A stretch of 64,000 bases of DNA, from assembly GCA_963693365.1 (NCBI GenBank), contig CAVNZM010000001.1:9982001-10046000 (forward strand), in the 5' to 3' direction. The position numbers were made by a program, and so were the translations under genes. The notes beneath the pieces are model-generated. The model saw nothing but the letters and a program-made list of their open reading frames with translations, was not told the origin of the DNA and made no database searches. The DNA comes from Amoebidium appalachense (lineage: Eukaryota; Ichthyosporea). How positions within the stretch are numbered: the stretch's first letter is position 1; each line of letters opens with the position of its first letter. Shown here piece by piece: positions 1-16,710 of the stretch.

Positions 1-176
1 GTAACCGAAAGTACACCAAGCAACAAAGCTTTAGGAGGCAGCCGGCCTGTGTTCATACTGAAGCAACCCCCCCCCCCCCCCCCCCTCCCCCCCCCCCCCC
101 CCCCATACACACCATCTCTTCTTATTCCTAACGTATAGTTGCAGAGACACCGACACACACAGGTGCGCATGTGCGT

Positions 177-238
<62 letters not shown>

Positions 239-396
239 ACATACACACACACCCAAAAAAAAAAAAAAAAAAAAAAAACATATATAACCAGACACCCCCC
301 CTCACCCCCACAGACCCTTTCCCCCCCCCCCCCCCCCCCCACCTCTCTCCACCCACCCACACCTACACACACACCCTCCCTCCCTCCTTCCCATCT

Positions 397-427
<31 letters not shown>

Positions 428-480
428 CACACACACACACACACACGCGCGCACACATGCTCACACACAGTATGACAATG
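1..480. repeat. Simple-sequence intron DNA at left edge
   Basis: Poly-C runs (68-104, 320-340, 398-425), a (CA)n array at 178-232 and poly-A at 255-278. On the minus strand this is the intron downstream of the 821-494 exon. No coding signal; reading frames here are low-complexity His/Thr/Pro strings. Confidence 0.85.
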
Positions 481-493
481 TGTTACTACTTAC

Positions 494-5092
<4,599 letters not shown>

Positions 5093-6360
5093 GTTTGTCA
5101 CAAACACTTAAGAGAAAGTTGACTCACTAACGAATTGATTGATTTATTGGGGCACTAGGTAAATAAAGTGTAATGAATTGCATATGTTAAAAAAGGAATG
5201 GCGGTGGGCTTTCACGACACACAATACCGTAGTAGATTCGTGAGAGTTCACACCGAGCCTACAATCACACACGACAGGGAGACAGCTACTCAGTTTATAT
5301 ATAGGCCACTTTCAAAGCTACTATATTCCATCTATCAACAAAGACAAAAGGGTGTTTGAAAACCAACTGAGAAAACTCTGTGTGTGAATCATGTGTCGGA
5401 ATGTCTTTTATAGACCGTGTACCTTCAAGTTGGTGCACGTGAGACGTTGCGTCACTGAGTAAACGTTTTATCCTGCTGACTACAAGAATGTGCAACGGAA
5501 TCTCAGATCTGGTTGCTCAGAATTAGCGACAGTGATTATTGACCCCTAAAAAAATATTACAAACATAAGCAGTACCGTTTAAAAGTTTCAAACACATTTT
5601 TTATCACCTAGTGCATCAAATAGACATTAAGTTAGCTGATAGCATCAGGAGAAAACTTTACTGTTCACTTGTTGCCCAATCACAAGCGACAAACTGCGTG
5701 CGCCAATAAGATTCCCGCTACAAGCTACAAGCTTAGCCAAATATGGGCTGTGTAAACCAGGGCTTGCTATTTCAGTAATGGTAGATTACATATTGGCTCA
5801 CAGAATTGGCTCAGTGACTATGGGAGAGTGACTTAGGCTTGGTTTTTTAGCTCACGATCGCGTATCATTTCGTATTTGTTCTCACCGCCGCAAAACACGT
5901 TGTAACACAAATTTTAAATTTTCAGGGGGAAAAAAGAAATAAAACAATAGAAAAAAAATATCTAAGGTGGCTAATGTACACATCAAGGATCTATTCTGCA
6001 CACTGTATTATCAAATCTTCAAAGCCCTGAAGAGATAGATTAGCCAAACTAGTTCATCCAATCACAAGCATCCACTGTGGAGCCTGTCACATTCTTGTCA
6101 TTCCTTCAAGCTAGTCTGTCATCATGACGATCCTCCAACAACTTTGCGCAAACCGTCACCGTGCCGCCGGCATGTAGCTGCAAAGGCAATTTGCAAGTAA
6201 CTAGTACGAGTCATACTTGCCAGCGACAATAAACTGCACATGCGAAGAGAGGGGAGGGCAGGTGCCAGGCGGAACAGGGGAATCAATGGCCCTGGAAGTG
6301 GGAAGGGGGCCTCGCGGAAATCTCTAATTAGCTAACACAACCACACACATACACACACAT
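5093..6360. other. Intergenic, no gene seen
   Basis: AT-moderate unique sequence upstream of the S41-like gene. Both strands are broken by frequent stops. It presumably holds the promoter of the minus-strand gene, but no clear TATA box was fixed. Confidence 0.6.
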
Positions 6361-8603
<2,243 letters not shown>

Positions 8604-8971
8604 TTGGGATATTCGGGTTGGTTGTAAGGTTTTCCGGGTCGGGCCGAAGGCCCTAACGGGCCGCAGGCCCGTCTATTGGGCCATAGGCCCTAGGCCGCTA
8701 GGCCTGGGGCGCGGGGCCCCGGGGACCGGGGGGCCCGGCCCGGCCCGCGGGCCACCCCCCGGCCCGGCCCGGCCCGGGGTTAGCAGATTCTGCTAACCCC
8801 GGGCCGGGCCGGGCCGGGGGTGGCCCGCGGGCCGGGCCGGGCCCCCCGGTCCCCGGGGCCCCGCGCCCCAGGCCTAGCGGCCTAGGGCCTATGGCCCAAT
8901 AGACGGGCCTGCGGCCCGTTAGGGCCTTCGGCCCGACCCGGAAAACCTTACAACCAACCCGAATATCCCAA
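8604..8971. repeat. GC-rich near-perfect palindrome, arms about 183 bp
   Basis: The left arm, from TTGGGATATTCGGG at 8604, is the reverse complement of the right arm ending CCCGAATATCCCAA at 8971. The centre is at about 8788 (TTAGCAGATTCTGCTAA). The only difference I see is a run of six C in the left arm against five G in the right. There is essentially no loop. It stops 2-3 bases before the left terminal inverted repeat of the element. There is no counterpart at the right end. It could be a fold-back element, a terminal hairpin or an assembly artefact. Confidence 0.93.
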
Positions 8972-8973
8972 AA

Positions 8974-9525
8974 TTGCTTCATTCTGATTGGTTGTCACAC
9001 CACGGGGTTTCCCGATTGTTCTTCGAATGACATTTGCTATCACTATCAGACAGTTCTCCAATATCAGAACAGAAAACGGTCTCTACCCAGATGGCCAGAT
9101 GGCCAGGTCAAATTCAGTGTGTGGAAAAAGGTGGATAAAACGGGATAAAACGGTGAGCAAAATGATCTGGCCATCTGGCCATGTGGCCATGGAATCTCTA
9201 TATCTAAAAATAGCTGCCACTGCGCCGGGGCGTGGTTCCGGGAGGCAGGGGAGGCACACGTGCAGGGGAGCACTCACTGGCACTGCGCCGGGCGTGGTTC
9301 CGGGAGGCAGGGGAGCAGGGGGGCAGGGGAGGCACACGTGCAGGAGGCAGGGGAGCACTCACTGGCACTGGGGGCGTGGTTCCGGGAGGCAGGGGAGGCA
9401 CACGTGCAGGGGAGGCAGGGGAGCAGGGGAGACTGGGGGGCCACTCACGGTGTTGTGTATGCATATGACCATGGTCACGTGTACTAAGAGACTCCACTGG
9501 GGGCGTGGTTCCGGGAGGCAGGGGG
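8974..9525 (+). repeat. Left terminal inverted repeat
   Basis: Matches 28057-28608 in inverted orientation. It begins with a CCAAT-type box (TGATTGG). At 9090-9193 it holds inverted TGGCC clusters around GGATAAAACGG repeats, then GC-rich direct repeats with CACGTG cores. The long reading frame here is the same on both ends and looks like a by-product of G-rich repeats. Confidence 0.95.
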
Positions 9526-9620
9526 GCAGGGGGGGCAGGGGGGCAGGGGGGGACACGTGCAGGGGAGGCAGGGGGGGGGGGGGGGCAGGGGGGGATAAAT
9601 GTTGTGTGTGCATATGTATG

Positions 9621-10249
9621 TTGGTGCCAAGAGGCAGCGCCCTACACGTGTGGTGTCTAAACAGCCTATAGGCATGCTCCGTGTGCAGGCACCAATTTCT
9701 ACCCTCTTCTGGTTGGTGCCAAGAGGCAGCGCCCTACACGTGTGGCGTCTAAACAGCCTATAGGCATGCTCCGTGTGCAGGCACCAATTTCTACCCTCTT
9801 CTGGTTGGTGCCAAGAGGCAGCGCCCTACACGTGTGGTGTCTAAACAGCCTATAGGCATGCTCCGTGTGCAGGCACCAATTTCTACCCTCTTCTGGTTGG
9901 TGCCAAGAGGCAGCGCCCTACACGTGTGGTGTCTAAACAGCCTATAGGCATGCTCCGTGTGCAGGCACCAATTTCTACCCTCTTCTGGTTGGTGCCAAGA
10001 GGCAGCGCCCTACACGTGTGGTGTCTAAACAGCCTATAGGCATGCTCCGTGTGCAGGCACCAATTTCTACCCTCTTCTGGTTGGTGCCAAGAGGCAGCGC
10101 CCTACACGTGTGGTGTCTAAACAGCCTATAGGCATGCTCCGTGTGCAGGCACCAATTTCTACCCTCTTCTGGTTGGTGCCAAGAGGCAGCGCCCTACACG
10201 TGTGGTGTCTAAACAGCCTATAGGCATGCTCCGTGTGCAGGCACCAATT
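9621..10249 (+). repeat. 92-bp tandem repeat, 7 copies
   Basis: Units start at 9621, 9713, 9805, 9897, 9989, 10081 and 10173. Each unit begins TTGGTGCC and closes with GGCACCAA, so it carries self-complementary ends, and has a CTACACGTGTGG core. Copies are nearly identical. The same unit recurs inverted at 15951-16165. Confidence 0.97.
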
Positions 10250-10335
10250 TGTTGTGCCTTCCTTTTTTGGTTAGATCTATACCCGGCCAATGGTTAGCAG
10301 CCACGGGTTTGTTTTCATCAAGCTTAGACGTGATA
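10250..10335 (+). repeat. Internal inverted repeat, left copy
   Basis: The segment containing GGTTAGATCTATACCCGGCC and CATCAAGCTTAGACGT is present in reverse complement at about 15865-15950. With the adjoining 92-bp arrays it brackets 10.3-15.9 kb. Confidence 0.93.
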
Positions 10336-10359
10336 CTTTGCCAATCATCAAGGCTGTTT

Positions 10360-10543
10360 GAGTGACAATGACCGTTGATTGGACAGATCTATCCCATTGA
10401 ACCTTGGCACCATTGCTGTAAGCTGCTTTGTACCGTGGCATATAAAAGCAGCACACACGGTCACATTCACTCATTCCAACACTGACACTCAATAGTAAAA
10501 GGCGACACACAACAAACTTGTTTTTCAAACACTCACACGAAAC
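10360..10543 (+). promoter_or_regulatory. Promoter of the 10544 gene
   Basis: TATA box TATAAAAG at 10441, about 100 nt before the ATG, with CCAAT-type boxes upstream (TTGATTGG at 10374, CCAAT at 10286 and 10338). The same TATA plus CCAAT arrangement precedes most genes of the element. Confidence 0.7.
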
Positions 10544-11044
10544 ATGGATTCTTGGAAAGAGGAGCTTCAACAGCTGCAGAAGCGCGTTGATTTTCTGTAC
10601 ACGGACCATTCGTCCCGCTTAACGGCCCTGCACACCGACCTCATCAGCCTCCGCAGTCAAGTGACCAATGAGAATGCTGCACGTACGCCCCGACCCTCTG
10701 ATGTAGAGGCACGACTGAGGGCAGCCGAAGACCAGATCAAGACCCTGCAGGCCGAGCTTGCCAGCCTGCAACGGGCAGTAGCACCCCGCCGGGATGGCCA
10801 GGTGGCCTATGAAAACTACATTTTCAGTGGCCCTCGCAAGACTACCCCTGTCGCCATGACCACCACTCTGACTGCCCCCCCCCCTGCCACCAAGACCACC
10901 ACTGTGACTGCCCCCCCCCCTGCCACCAAGACCACCACTGTGACTGCCGGCAGCCCCCCCCCCTGCCACCAAGACCGCCCCTGTGACTGCCCCCACCCCT
11001 GCCACCAAGACCGCCTGTCGTGGCAACAAACAGAGTGTATATGA
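10544..11044 (+). CDS. Coiled-coil protein with Thr/Pro/Ala repeats
   Basis: 166 residues from the ATG at 10544. Residues 1-90 are amphipathic and predicted coiled coil (LQQLQKRVDFLY, LRAAEDQIKTLQAELASLQ). From about 105 it runs into repeats of the PPPATKTTTVTA type. The repeat frame slips after a poly-C run near 10955, so the last ~30 residues are probably not native. The TAP repeats resume at 11620 after a 646-bp insertion or intron, so this may be the first exon of a longer protein (see 11607-12291). Function unknown. Confidence 0.65.
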   Translation: MDSWKEELQQLQKRVDFLYTDHSSRLTALHTDLISLRSQVTNENAARTPRPSDVEARLRAAEDQIKTLQAELASLQRAVAPRRDGQVAYENYIFSGPRKTTPVAMTTTLTAPPPATKTTTVTAPPPATKTTTVTAGSPPPCHQDRPCDCPHPCHQDRLSWQQTECI

Positions 11045-11606
11045 ACTACTCTAACTATCTGCACGCTTAAAGGGGCTCGAAACCGTGTATACGTATAAAC
11101 TTTTCTTTGAGTTGGGTGGGAAGCGAGTTTTCTGTGTTCTGAGAAGAACTTCCAAAAGCCCGCGACCCCGCGAGACACTTCACAGACACGCGGCCCACTG
11201 GCCAGACAAATACCACAGTGACATTCAGCCAATCACAACACTCCCTCCCTCACAGACTACACGCACTCCACACCATTGGCTACCGCGACCTCAGACACCC
11301 CTACAGCACTACAACACGTACACACGTTTACTCACAATACATATAAGCATACACACACGCGAGCAGGCAACATGGGTCTCGCCACGCACACAGCAAGAAG
11401 CAATACAACATTTAACATGGAGAGTACGCAGAGGCATGGGGCATGCACGCGCGCACCAAACAATCAGCCGCCGCTGCATCAGATTCTCCCCATACCACTG
11501 ATTAATCTCCTCATACCCCATTTAGACCCCGGCATCACTATGCAAGAAACCCCCCGAAATTCACTCACCAAAACACAAAATATAGAAGCAAACTAATACG
11601 AATCAG
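11035..11606 (+). other. Possible intron or inserted promoter segment
   Basis: Flanked on both sides by the same sequence (CCGCCCCTGTGACTGCCCCC at 10974 and 11621). It has a GT at 11035 and a branch-like ACTAATAC at 11592 followed by CAG at 11604-11606. Joining 11034 to 11607 keeps the frame of both flanking ORFs. It also holds CCAAT boxes (about 11229 and 11274), a TATA-like ACATATAAG near 11339 and an ATG at 11371, so it may instead be the promoter of a second gene that splices from 11423 to 11607. The sequence alone does not decide. Confidence 0.4.
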
Positions 11607-12291
11607 CTCAGCACATGACACCGCCCCTGTGACTGCCCCCACCCCTGCCGCAAAGACCGCCCCTGCCAAGGCCACCCCTACCACCAAGACCACTCCTGCC
11701 AAGACCACCCCTGCCACCAAGACCACTCCTGCCAAGACCACCCCTGCCGCTAAGACCACTCCTGCCAAGACCACCCCTGCCGCTAAGCCCAGGCCCCAGC
11801 ACACCAAGACACCTGAGACTTCGATGGACCTCGATGCACAGCTAACTAGTGTGAGGGGGGAGCTCCAGAATGCTCGAGAGCGTGTCAAAGAGGCAAAGGC
11901 GGCTGAAGATGAAATAGCGGAGGGCCTGGCCCTTGCTGCTGTGTGTACAGCCCAAAACACCATAAAAAGCATCCGAAGGAAGATTCTGCGACGGGAGAAG
12001 AACTTGAAGGCATACACAGGTGGTAATGAGTCTGTCTCCTCACCTGCCTCACCCGCCAAACGCGTCCATGATCAATGTGATTGGGACTCAGATGAAGCAT
12101 TCAACCCCAAGCGGCTCAAACGACGGGCAAATCAGGTACTCGATGATATGACAGATGACAAATCTGCGTCTGATTGTGAGTCGGTCTTGTATGACCGCAA
12201 ACCTGAACCCAAACATAAACAAACTGAAGAAATTCCCCTCATTGATCTTGACGAGGAAGAGTTTGACCAGTATGAGGATGAGATGGACTGA
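11607..12291 (+). CDS. Thr/Pro/Ala-Lys repeat and acidic-tail protein (exon of preceding or separate gene)
   Basis: The open frame has no early ATG (first at 11823), so the start must lie upstream through splicing. Repeats of the KTTPAKTTPA type cover 11630-11790. They are followed by a helical segment (RGELQNARERVKEAKAAEDE), a basic stretch with nuclear-localisation look (IRRKILRREK, NPKRLKRRA) and an acidic end (DLDEEEFDQYEDEMD). The architecture resembles the 13850 gene. Function unknown; a DNA- or core-associated structural protein is possible. Confidence 0.6.
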
Positions 12292-12690
12292 TTTGATTGG
12301 TCGACTAAGTGGCATTCTCTTTTGATTTGTATTTGAATTGATCGGTCTTGATTTAATTTGTTTCTTTTCTCTTTTAGTTTGTATTTGAATATACTCGGTC
12401 CAAATTGATTTGTTCTTTGTAATCTGACTAGACTATCATGTACGTACTTACTCTTTTTCTATACAATCACTTGTGTTCATATTAAAGGATTCTGTGTACG
12501 TGGACCACGGAAACATACACCATTTTTTGCAGTGCTTCATGCTATAAAATAACCATGAGAGACACAAACAAATACATTAAGTGTGTACACGTCTACCCAT
12601 AGGCCCAAGTGTTGACATGTCTGCCCACAGTTCCCTAAGGCTTAAAGCACACATCTGCCTGTATGCCATAAACTTTACTTTCACCACAAG
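12292..12690. other. AT-rich spacer, no gene seen
   Basis: Downstream of the 12291 stop. It repeats TTTGTATTTGAAT-like motifs (12327, 12379) that may be 3'-UTR, and ends at the minisatellite. No open frame of note. Confidence 0.5.
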
Positions 12691-13790
12691 GCACCCACCT
12701 AAGTACACTCTGCACCACCCTAAGTACACTGTGGTGCACAGCCCCACTGTCCTAAGTACACGTCTGCACCACCCTAAGTACACTGTGGTGCACAGCCCCA
12801 CCCTAAGTACACCTCTGCACCGCCCTAAGTACACCTCTGCACCGCCCTAAGTACACTCTGCACCACCCTAAGTACACGTCTGCACCACCCTAAGTACACG
12901 TCTGCACCACCCTAAGTACACTCTGCACCACCCTAAGTACACGTCTGCACCACCCTAAGTACACGTCTGCACCACCCTAAGTACACGTCTGCACCACCCT
13001 AAGTACACGTCTGCACCACCCTAAGTACACGTCTGCACCACCCTAAGTACACGTCTGCACCACCCTAAGTACACCTCTGCACCACCCTAAGTACACCTCT
13101 GCACCACCCTAAGTACACGTCTGCACCACCCTAAGTACACGTCTGCACCACCCTAAGTACACGTCTGCACCACCCTAAGTACACGTCTGCACCACCCTAA
13201 GTACACGTCTGCACCACCCTAAGTACACCTCTGCACCACCCTAAGTACACCTCTGCACCACCCTAAGTACACCTCTGCACCACCCTAAGTACACCTCTGC
13301 ACCACCCTAAGTACACCTCTGCACCACCCTAAGTACACCTCTGCACCACCCTAAGTACACCTCTGCACCACCCTAAGTACACGTCTGCACCGCCCTAAGT
13401 ACACTCTGCACAGCCCTAAGTACACTCTGCACAGCCCCACCCTAAGTACACTCTGCACAGCCCCACCCTAAGTACACTCTGCACCACCCTAAGTACCTCT
13501 ACACCATCCTAAGTACACGTCTGCACAGCCCCACCCTTTAAGTACACGTCTGCACCACCCTAAGTACACTCTGCACAGCCCCACCCTTTAAGTACACTCT
13601 GCACAGCCCCACCCTAAGTACACTCTGCACCACCCTAAGTACCTCTACACCATCCTAAGTACACGTCTGCACAGCCCCACCCTTTAAGTACACGTCTGCA
13701 CCACCCTAAGTACACTCTGCACAGCCCCACCCTTTAAGTACACGTCTGCACAGCCCCACCCTAAGTACACTCAATGTTAAGTACATCTGC
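12691..13790. repeat. 22-bp minisatellite, roughly 45-50 units
   Basis: Core CACCCTAAGTACAC followed by GTCTGCAC or CTCTGCAC. Variant units with AGCCCCACCC or TTTAAGTACAC occur toward the right end, where a ~140 bp higher-order block repeats (about 13440-13580 and 13600-13720). The unit length is not a multiple of three, so it is not coding. Confidence 0.96.
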
Positions 13791-13849
13791 ACACAAGCAC
13801 TAGAATAGCCTGAGGCTACTCTCTAATAGCGGCCCCTTTTTTCACCGTG

Positions 13850-14494
13850 TCAAGGCCAGTTGATATCTCCGTCTGAAGACTCGGAAGACGCCCCAGAGCT
13901 GCTGGCTTCACTGGCTCGTGCCCTTTTCTGCTGTCCCCGTGTCAAGGTCTTGGACTCGGAAGACGAGTACTCCTCATGTTCTGACCGCCGTCCCCGTGTC
14001 AAGGTCTTGTACCAACTTGAAGCTAACGCGGCCCGAGACACAGGCACTCCTGGAGGAAGGTAATCCTCCTCCGACCCAGAGCTTCTGACTTCCTCTCGTG
14101 TCCTCTTCTGCTGTCTTCGTGGTTTCTCCCGTGTCTTGGACCCCTGTGTGATGTGCAAACGTGAGCGCTGCAGGGGCAGGGGGGCCAAGTCCACGGGATA
14201 GGCGCTGCCATGCTCGCCAGCACGAAGTGCAGGTGCCGCTGCCAGGACAGGGGGTGCCACGGTCAGCGCTGGGGGTGCCACGGTCAGCGCTGGGGGTGCC
14301 ACGGTCAGCGCTGGGGGTGCCACGGTTGCTGCTGTAGTGGTGCGCTTGCTTAAAGCCATGCGGGCGTGCCTAGCAAGGGCGCACGCGAAACGGGTCTGGG
14401 TGTCCCGCAGGACCTTTGCATCCTCCTCCAAAGTCTTGAGTCTTGTCTCTATTTTTTTAGCGCGCCTTTCTAGATCTTTGATGTTAGAACTCAT
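13850..14494 (-). CDS. Coiled-coil, Ala/Pro-repeat, Ser-rich nuclear-type protein
   Basis: 214 residues from the ATG at 14494. Residues 1-50 are coiled coil (IKDLERRAKKIETRLKTLEE). Four copies of the VAPPALT motif follow, then a basic RRQQKRTREE segment and two related Ser-rich repeats with KTLTRG motifs. It has the same order (coiled coil, TAP-like repeats, basic, acidic/Ser tail) as the 10544-12291 locus, so the two may be diverged copies. Function unknown. Confidence 0.75.
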   Translation of the reverse strand: MSSNIKDLERRAKKIETRLKTLEEDAKVLRDTQTRFACALARHARMALSKRTTTAATVAPPALTVAPPALTVAPPALTVAPPVLAAAPALRAGEHGSAYPVDLAPLPLQRSRLHITQGSKTREKPRRQQKRTREEVRSSGSEEDYLPPGVPVSRAALASSWYKTLTRGRRSEHEEYSSSESKTLTRGQQKRARASEASSSGASSESSDGDINWP

Positions 14495-14800
14495 TTTCGT
14501 GACAGTTGGATGTACGTTGTGTGCCAAGGGAGAAGCTAGCTAACATGGAAAAGGTGTGTGGATTGAAGAGAGTATGGGCTTTTATATGCCGTGCCCGGCT
14601 TTGGCATCAGATGCTTTATTGCATTAGATTGGTTGGATATACCCCAGCCGCGACGCTTGATTGGATCTAGAGATCGCGTGAATATCTGATTGGCTAATTG
14701 TCATTTGGGCATCTTGGTGTATCCGATAAGTTGGGGCTCAACCAAATCTGCTGACTGATTGATGAATTCTGATTGGATCAACAAGAGCATGTTTTGACTT
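14495..14800 (-). promoter_or_regulatory. TATA plus five CCAAT boxes upstream of the 14494 start
   Basis: On the minus strand CATATAAAA lies at 14588-14580. On the plus strand ATTGG boxes occur at about 14628, 14660, 14689, 14771 and 14821, mostly as TGATTGG, the reverse of CCAATCA. This is the NF-Y-type consensus. Confidence 0.65.
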
Positions 14801-14821
14801 GAGAATTGTCATTTGACAGAT

Positions 14822-15441
14822 TGGATTGTAATCCGATCTTTGCAACTTGGCCGTCAGTGTTTGAACACAATGTATTTTGATGTAGCAACTCCTAAAAAAA
14901 CACGAATATGCTTCCCAACAATTACGAGCATTATTCTGTCTATCAGGGATACAAAAATTGGTCAGGAAAAGTACACAATCACATGGTGCTGACTGCTTGA
15001 ACACGATGTCAACTGATAGCGAATCGGTGCACTGCCTGCTGGGAACAACATGTCACTTTTTGAGCAGCACTTAGGAAACTCGCGCTCACGTGGATCCAAT
15101 ACTTATACACCAACCAGAAGTGTGCGCACAAAAAGGGGTCCGAGCTGGATACAAATGGCTTGGTGTGTGTGTGTGTGTGTTTTATTTTGCACTGTGTAAG
15201 GAGCGCTTTTTTTGTTCACACTGCTTTACTTTGTAAATAATCAGTGGCGAGTTTTTTTAGTTCACGGTGTGTTTGCGCATCATAGGATTTTGCTTTATTT
15301 TGCATTGTGTAAGAGGAACGTTTTTTTTTTGGGTCACACTTTTGCTTCGTAAAAATAAGAGGGACGTTTTTTTTGTTCACACTGCTTTGCTTCGTGGATA
15401 AAAACTAAACACCTCCTGCCCAACCGGCTGCAAACGACACA
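14822..15441 (+). other. Intergenic with short degenerate repeats, promoter of the 15442 gene
   Basis: At 15180-15410 a ~65 bp unit recurs with the shared parts TTTTGTTCACACTGCTTTGCTT and AAGAGGAACG. The last copy gives GATAAAAAC at 15397, a TATA-like box 40 nt before the ATG. No gene seen. Confidence 0.55.
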
Positions 15442-15804
15442 ATGGATGAAAGTTTAACAGTCACACAGCGCCAAGATGCACACACCGAGCAGCTGCAAGA
15501 GACCAACAAGATGCTGAAGGAGGCCAACGAGGGGCTGCACGGGCTGATCCAGCAGCTGAGGGAGTTGAACAACGACATGGACAAGGACAACGACGCGCTG
15601 CGCACAATGAACAAGAACCAGCGGGAGGTGATCAAGGGCCTGCAAGAGGAGCGCAACAAGGTGTGCGAAGAGAACAAGAATTTGGTGGTGGAGAACCAAG
15701 AGCTGCAGCTGGAAAACGACAAGCTGAAGAAGCAAAAGGACTTTCTACGGGCCTGTCTCATACGGCTGGGCCAGTCCGCTAAGACTCCGGATGAAACGGA
15801 TTGA
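15442..15804 (+). CDS. Small all-coiled-coil protein
   Basis: 120 residues. Continuous heptads run from about residue 15 to 105 (QLQETNKMLKEANEGLHGL, ELQLENDKLKKQKDFL). Length and composition suit an oligomeric rod or scaffold. No enzyme motif. It lies inside the segment bounded by the internal inverted repeats. Codon use is GC-rich at third positions, like other element genes and unlike the AT-rich spacer. Confidence 0.8.
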   Translation: MDESLTVTQRQDAHTEQLQETNKMLKEANEGLHGLIQQLRELNNDMDKDNDALRTMNKNQREVIKGLQEERNKVCEENKNLVVENQELQLENDKLKKQKDFLRACLIRLGQSAKTPDETD

Positions 15805-15864
15805 TACAATCATGAGGGATAACACTTGCGAGTGATTTCATTCTGTTACTTAGTATGTATTAAC

Positions 15865-16165
15865 GTCTAAGCTTGATGAAAACAAACCCGTGGCTGCTAA
15901 CCATTGGCCGGGTATAGATCTAACCAAAAAAGGAAGGCACAACAAATTAGTGCCCTGCACACAGAGCATGCCTATAGGCTGTTTAGACACCACACGTGTA
16001 GGGCACTGCCTCTTGGCACCAACCAGAAGAGGGTAGAAATCAGTGCCCTGCACACGGAGCATGCCTATAGGCTGTTTAGACACCACACGTGTAGGGCACT
16101 GCCTCTTGGCACCAACCAGAAGAGGGTAGAAATCAGTGCCCTGCACACGGGGCATGCCTATAGGC
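15865..16165 (-). repeat. Internal inverted repeat, right copy with 92-bp units
   Basis: Reverse complement of 10250-10335 followed by two full and one partial copy of the 92-bp unit. These units carry AGTGCCCTGC in place of the left array's version, so the two arrays have diverged slightly. Confidence 0.93.
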
Positions 16166-16169
16166 AGTG

Positions 16170-16320
16170 ATGGGGTGAGTAGGATGAGTAGCTTGAGTAC
16201 CTACTCATCTGGTCTCCCCCCGGGTGTTCCAATTTCCTTTTGGATTGAGATTTAGGTATACCCGTAGCCCACAGTAGATGAGTACGTACTCATCCTACTC
16301 ATCCTAACTCACTATATGAC
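16170..16320. repeat. Stem-loop built from GATGAGTA motifs
   Basis: GAGTAGGATGAGTA at 16177-16190 pairs with TACTCATCCTACTCATC at 16287-16303. Inside is the perfect 18-bp palindrome GATGAGTACGTACTCATC at 16277-16294. No gene. Confidence 0.8.
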
Positions 16321-16710
16321 AATTGCATATTTTTATACCTAAAAAGGAAACCTTTACCATATTTGGTCGAGTAACATCTAGTGTGGGACACTTGTCTGTG
16401 TTACTCAGAATCAGTACCTTGAGTAAGATAATTATTGTTACTCTGAGTCAGTGCAACAAGTTTCAGGTGACGTGTATCTGCTTATACTTATATATATATA
16501 TATCCTGAGTGTAGGGCTGGCTCCCTAATGGACACTCCAAACCCACATATTTGTAACAATATTATCGACCATAATCCCAACGCACACCAGACATGTGCTC
16601 CGATGACTCCCTGGCTGTGGGCCTCCTTATATTCACATGCTGCGCCATCCAGGGCACAGTTGCACCTTCACCGGCAGTTGCACACACACACGCACTGCGC
16701 GATACCTGCA
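16321..16710. other. Spacer, no gene seen
   Basis: AT-rich, with TATATATATATA near 16490. Frames on both strands are short. It may contain the 3' end of the minus-strand 16711 gene transcript. Confidence 0.5.

Noticed and set aside
8988-9671. 227-residue frame in the left terminal repeat, mirrored at the right end
   Set aside because: Composition (Gly, Arg, Cys, His) follows the G-rich repeats and the C-termini differ; no domain. Treated as non-coding repeat DNA.
9621-10249. CRISPR-like array
   Set aside because: The 92-bp units are whole tandem repeats without unique spacers, in eukaryotic DNA.
11085-11501. 138-residue frame inside the possible intron
   Set aside because: Low-complexity, no domain; it overlaps promoter-like boxes and the splice-like segment.
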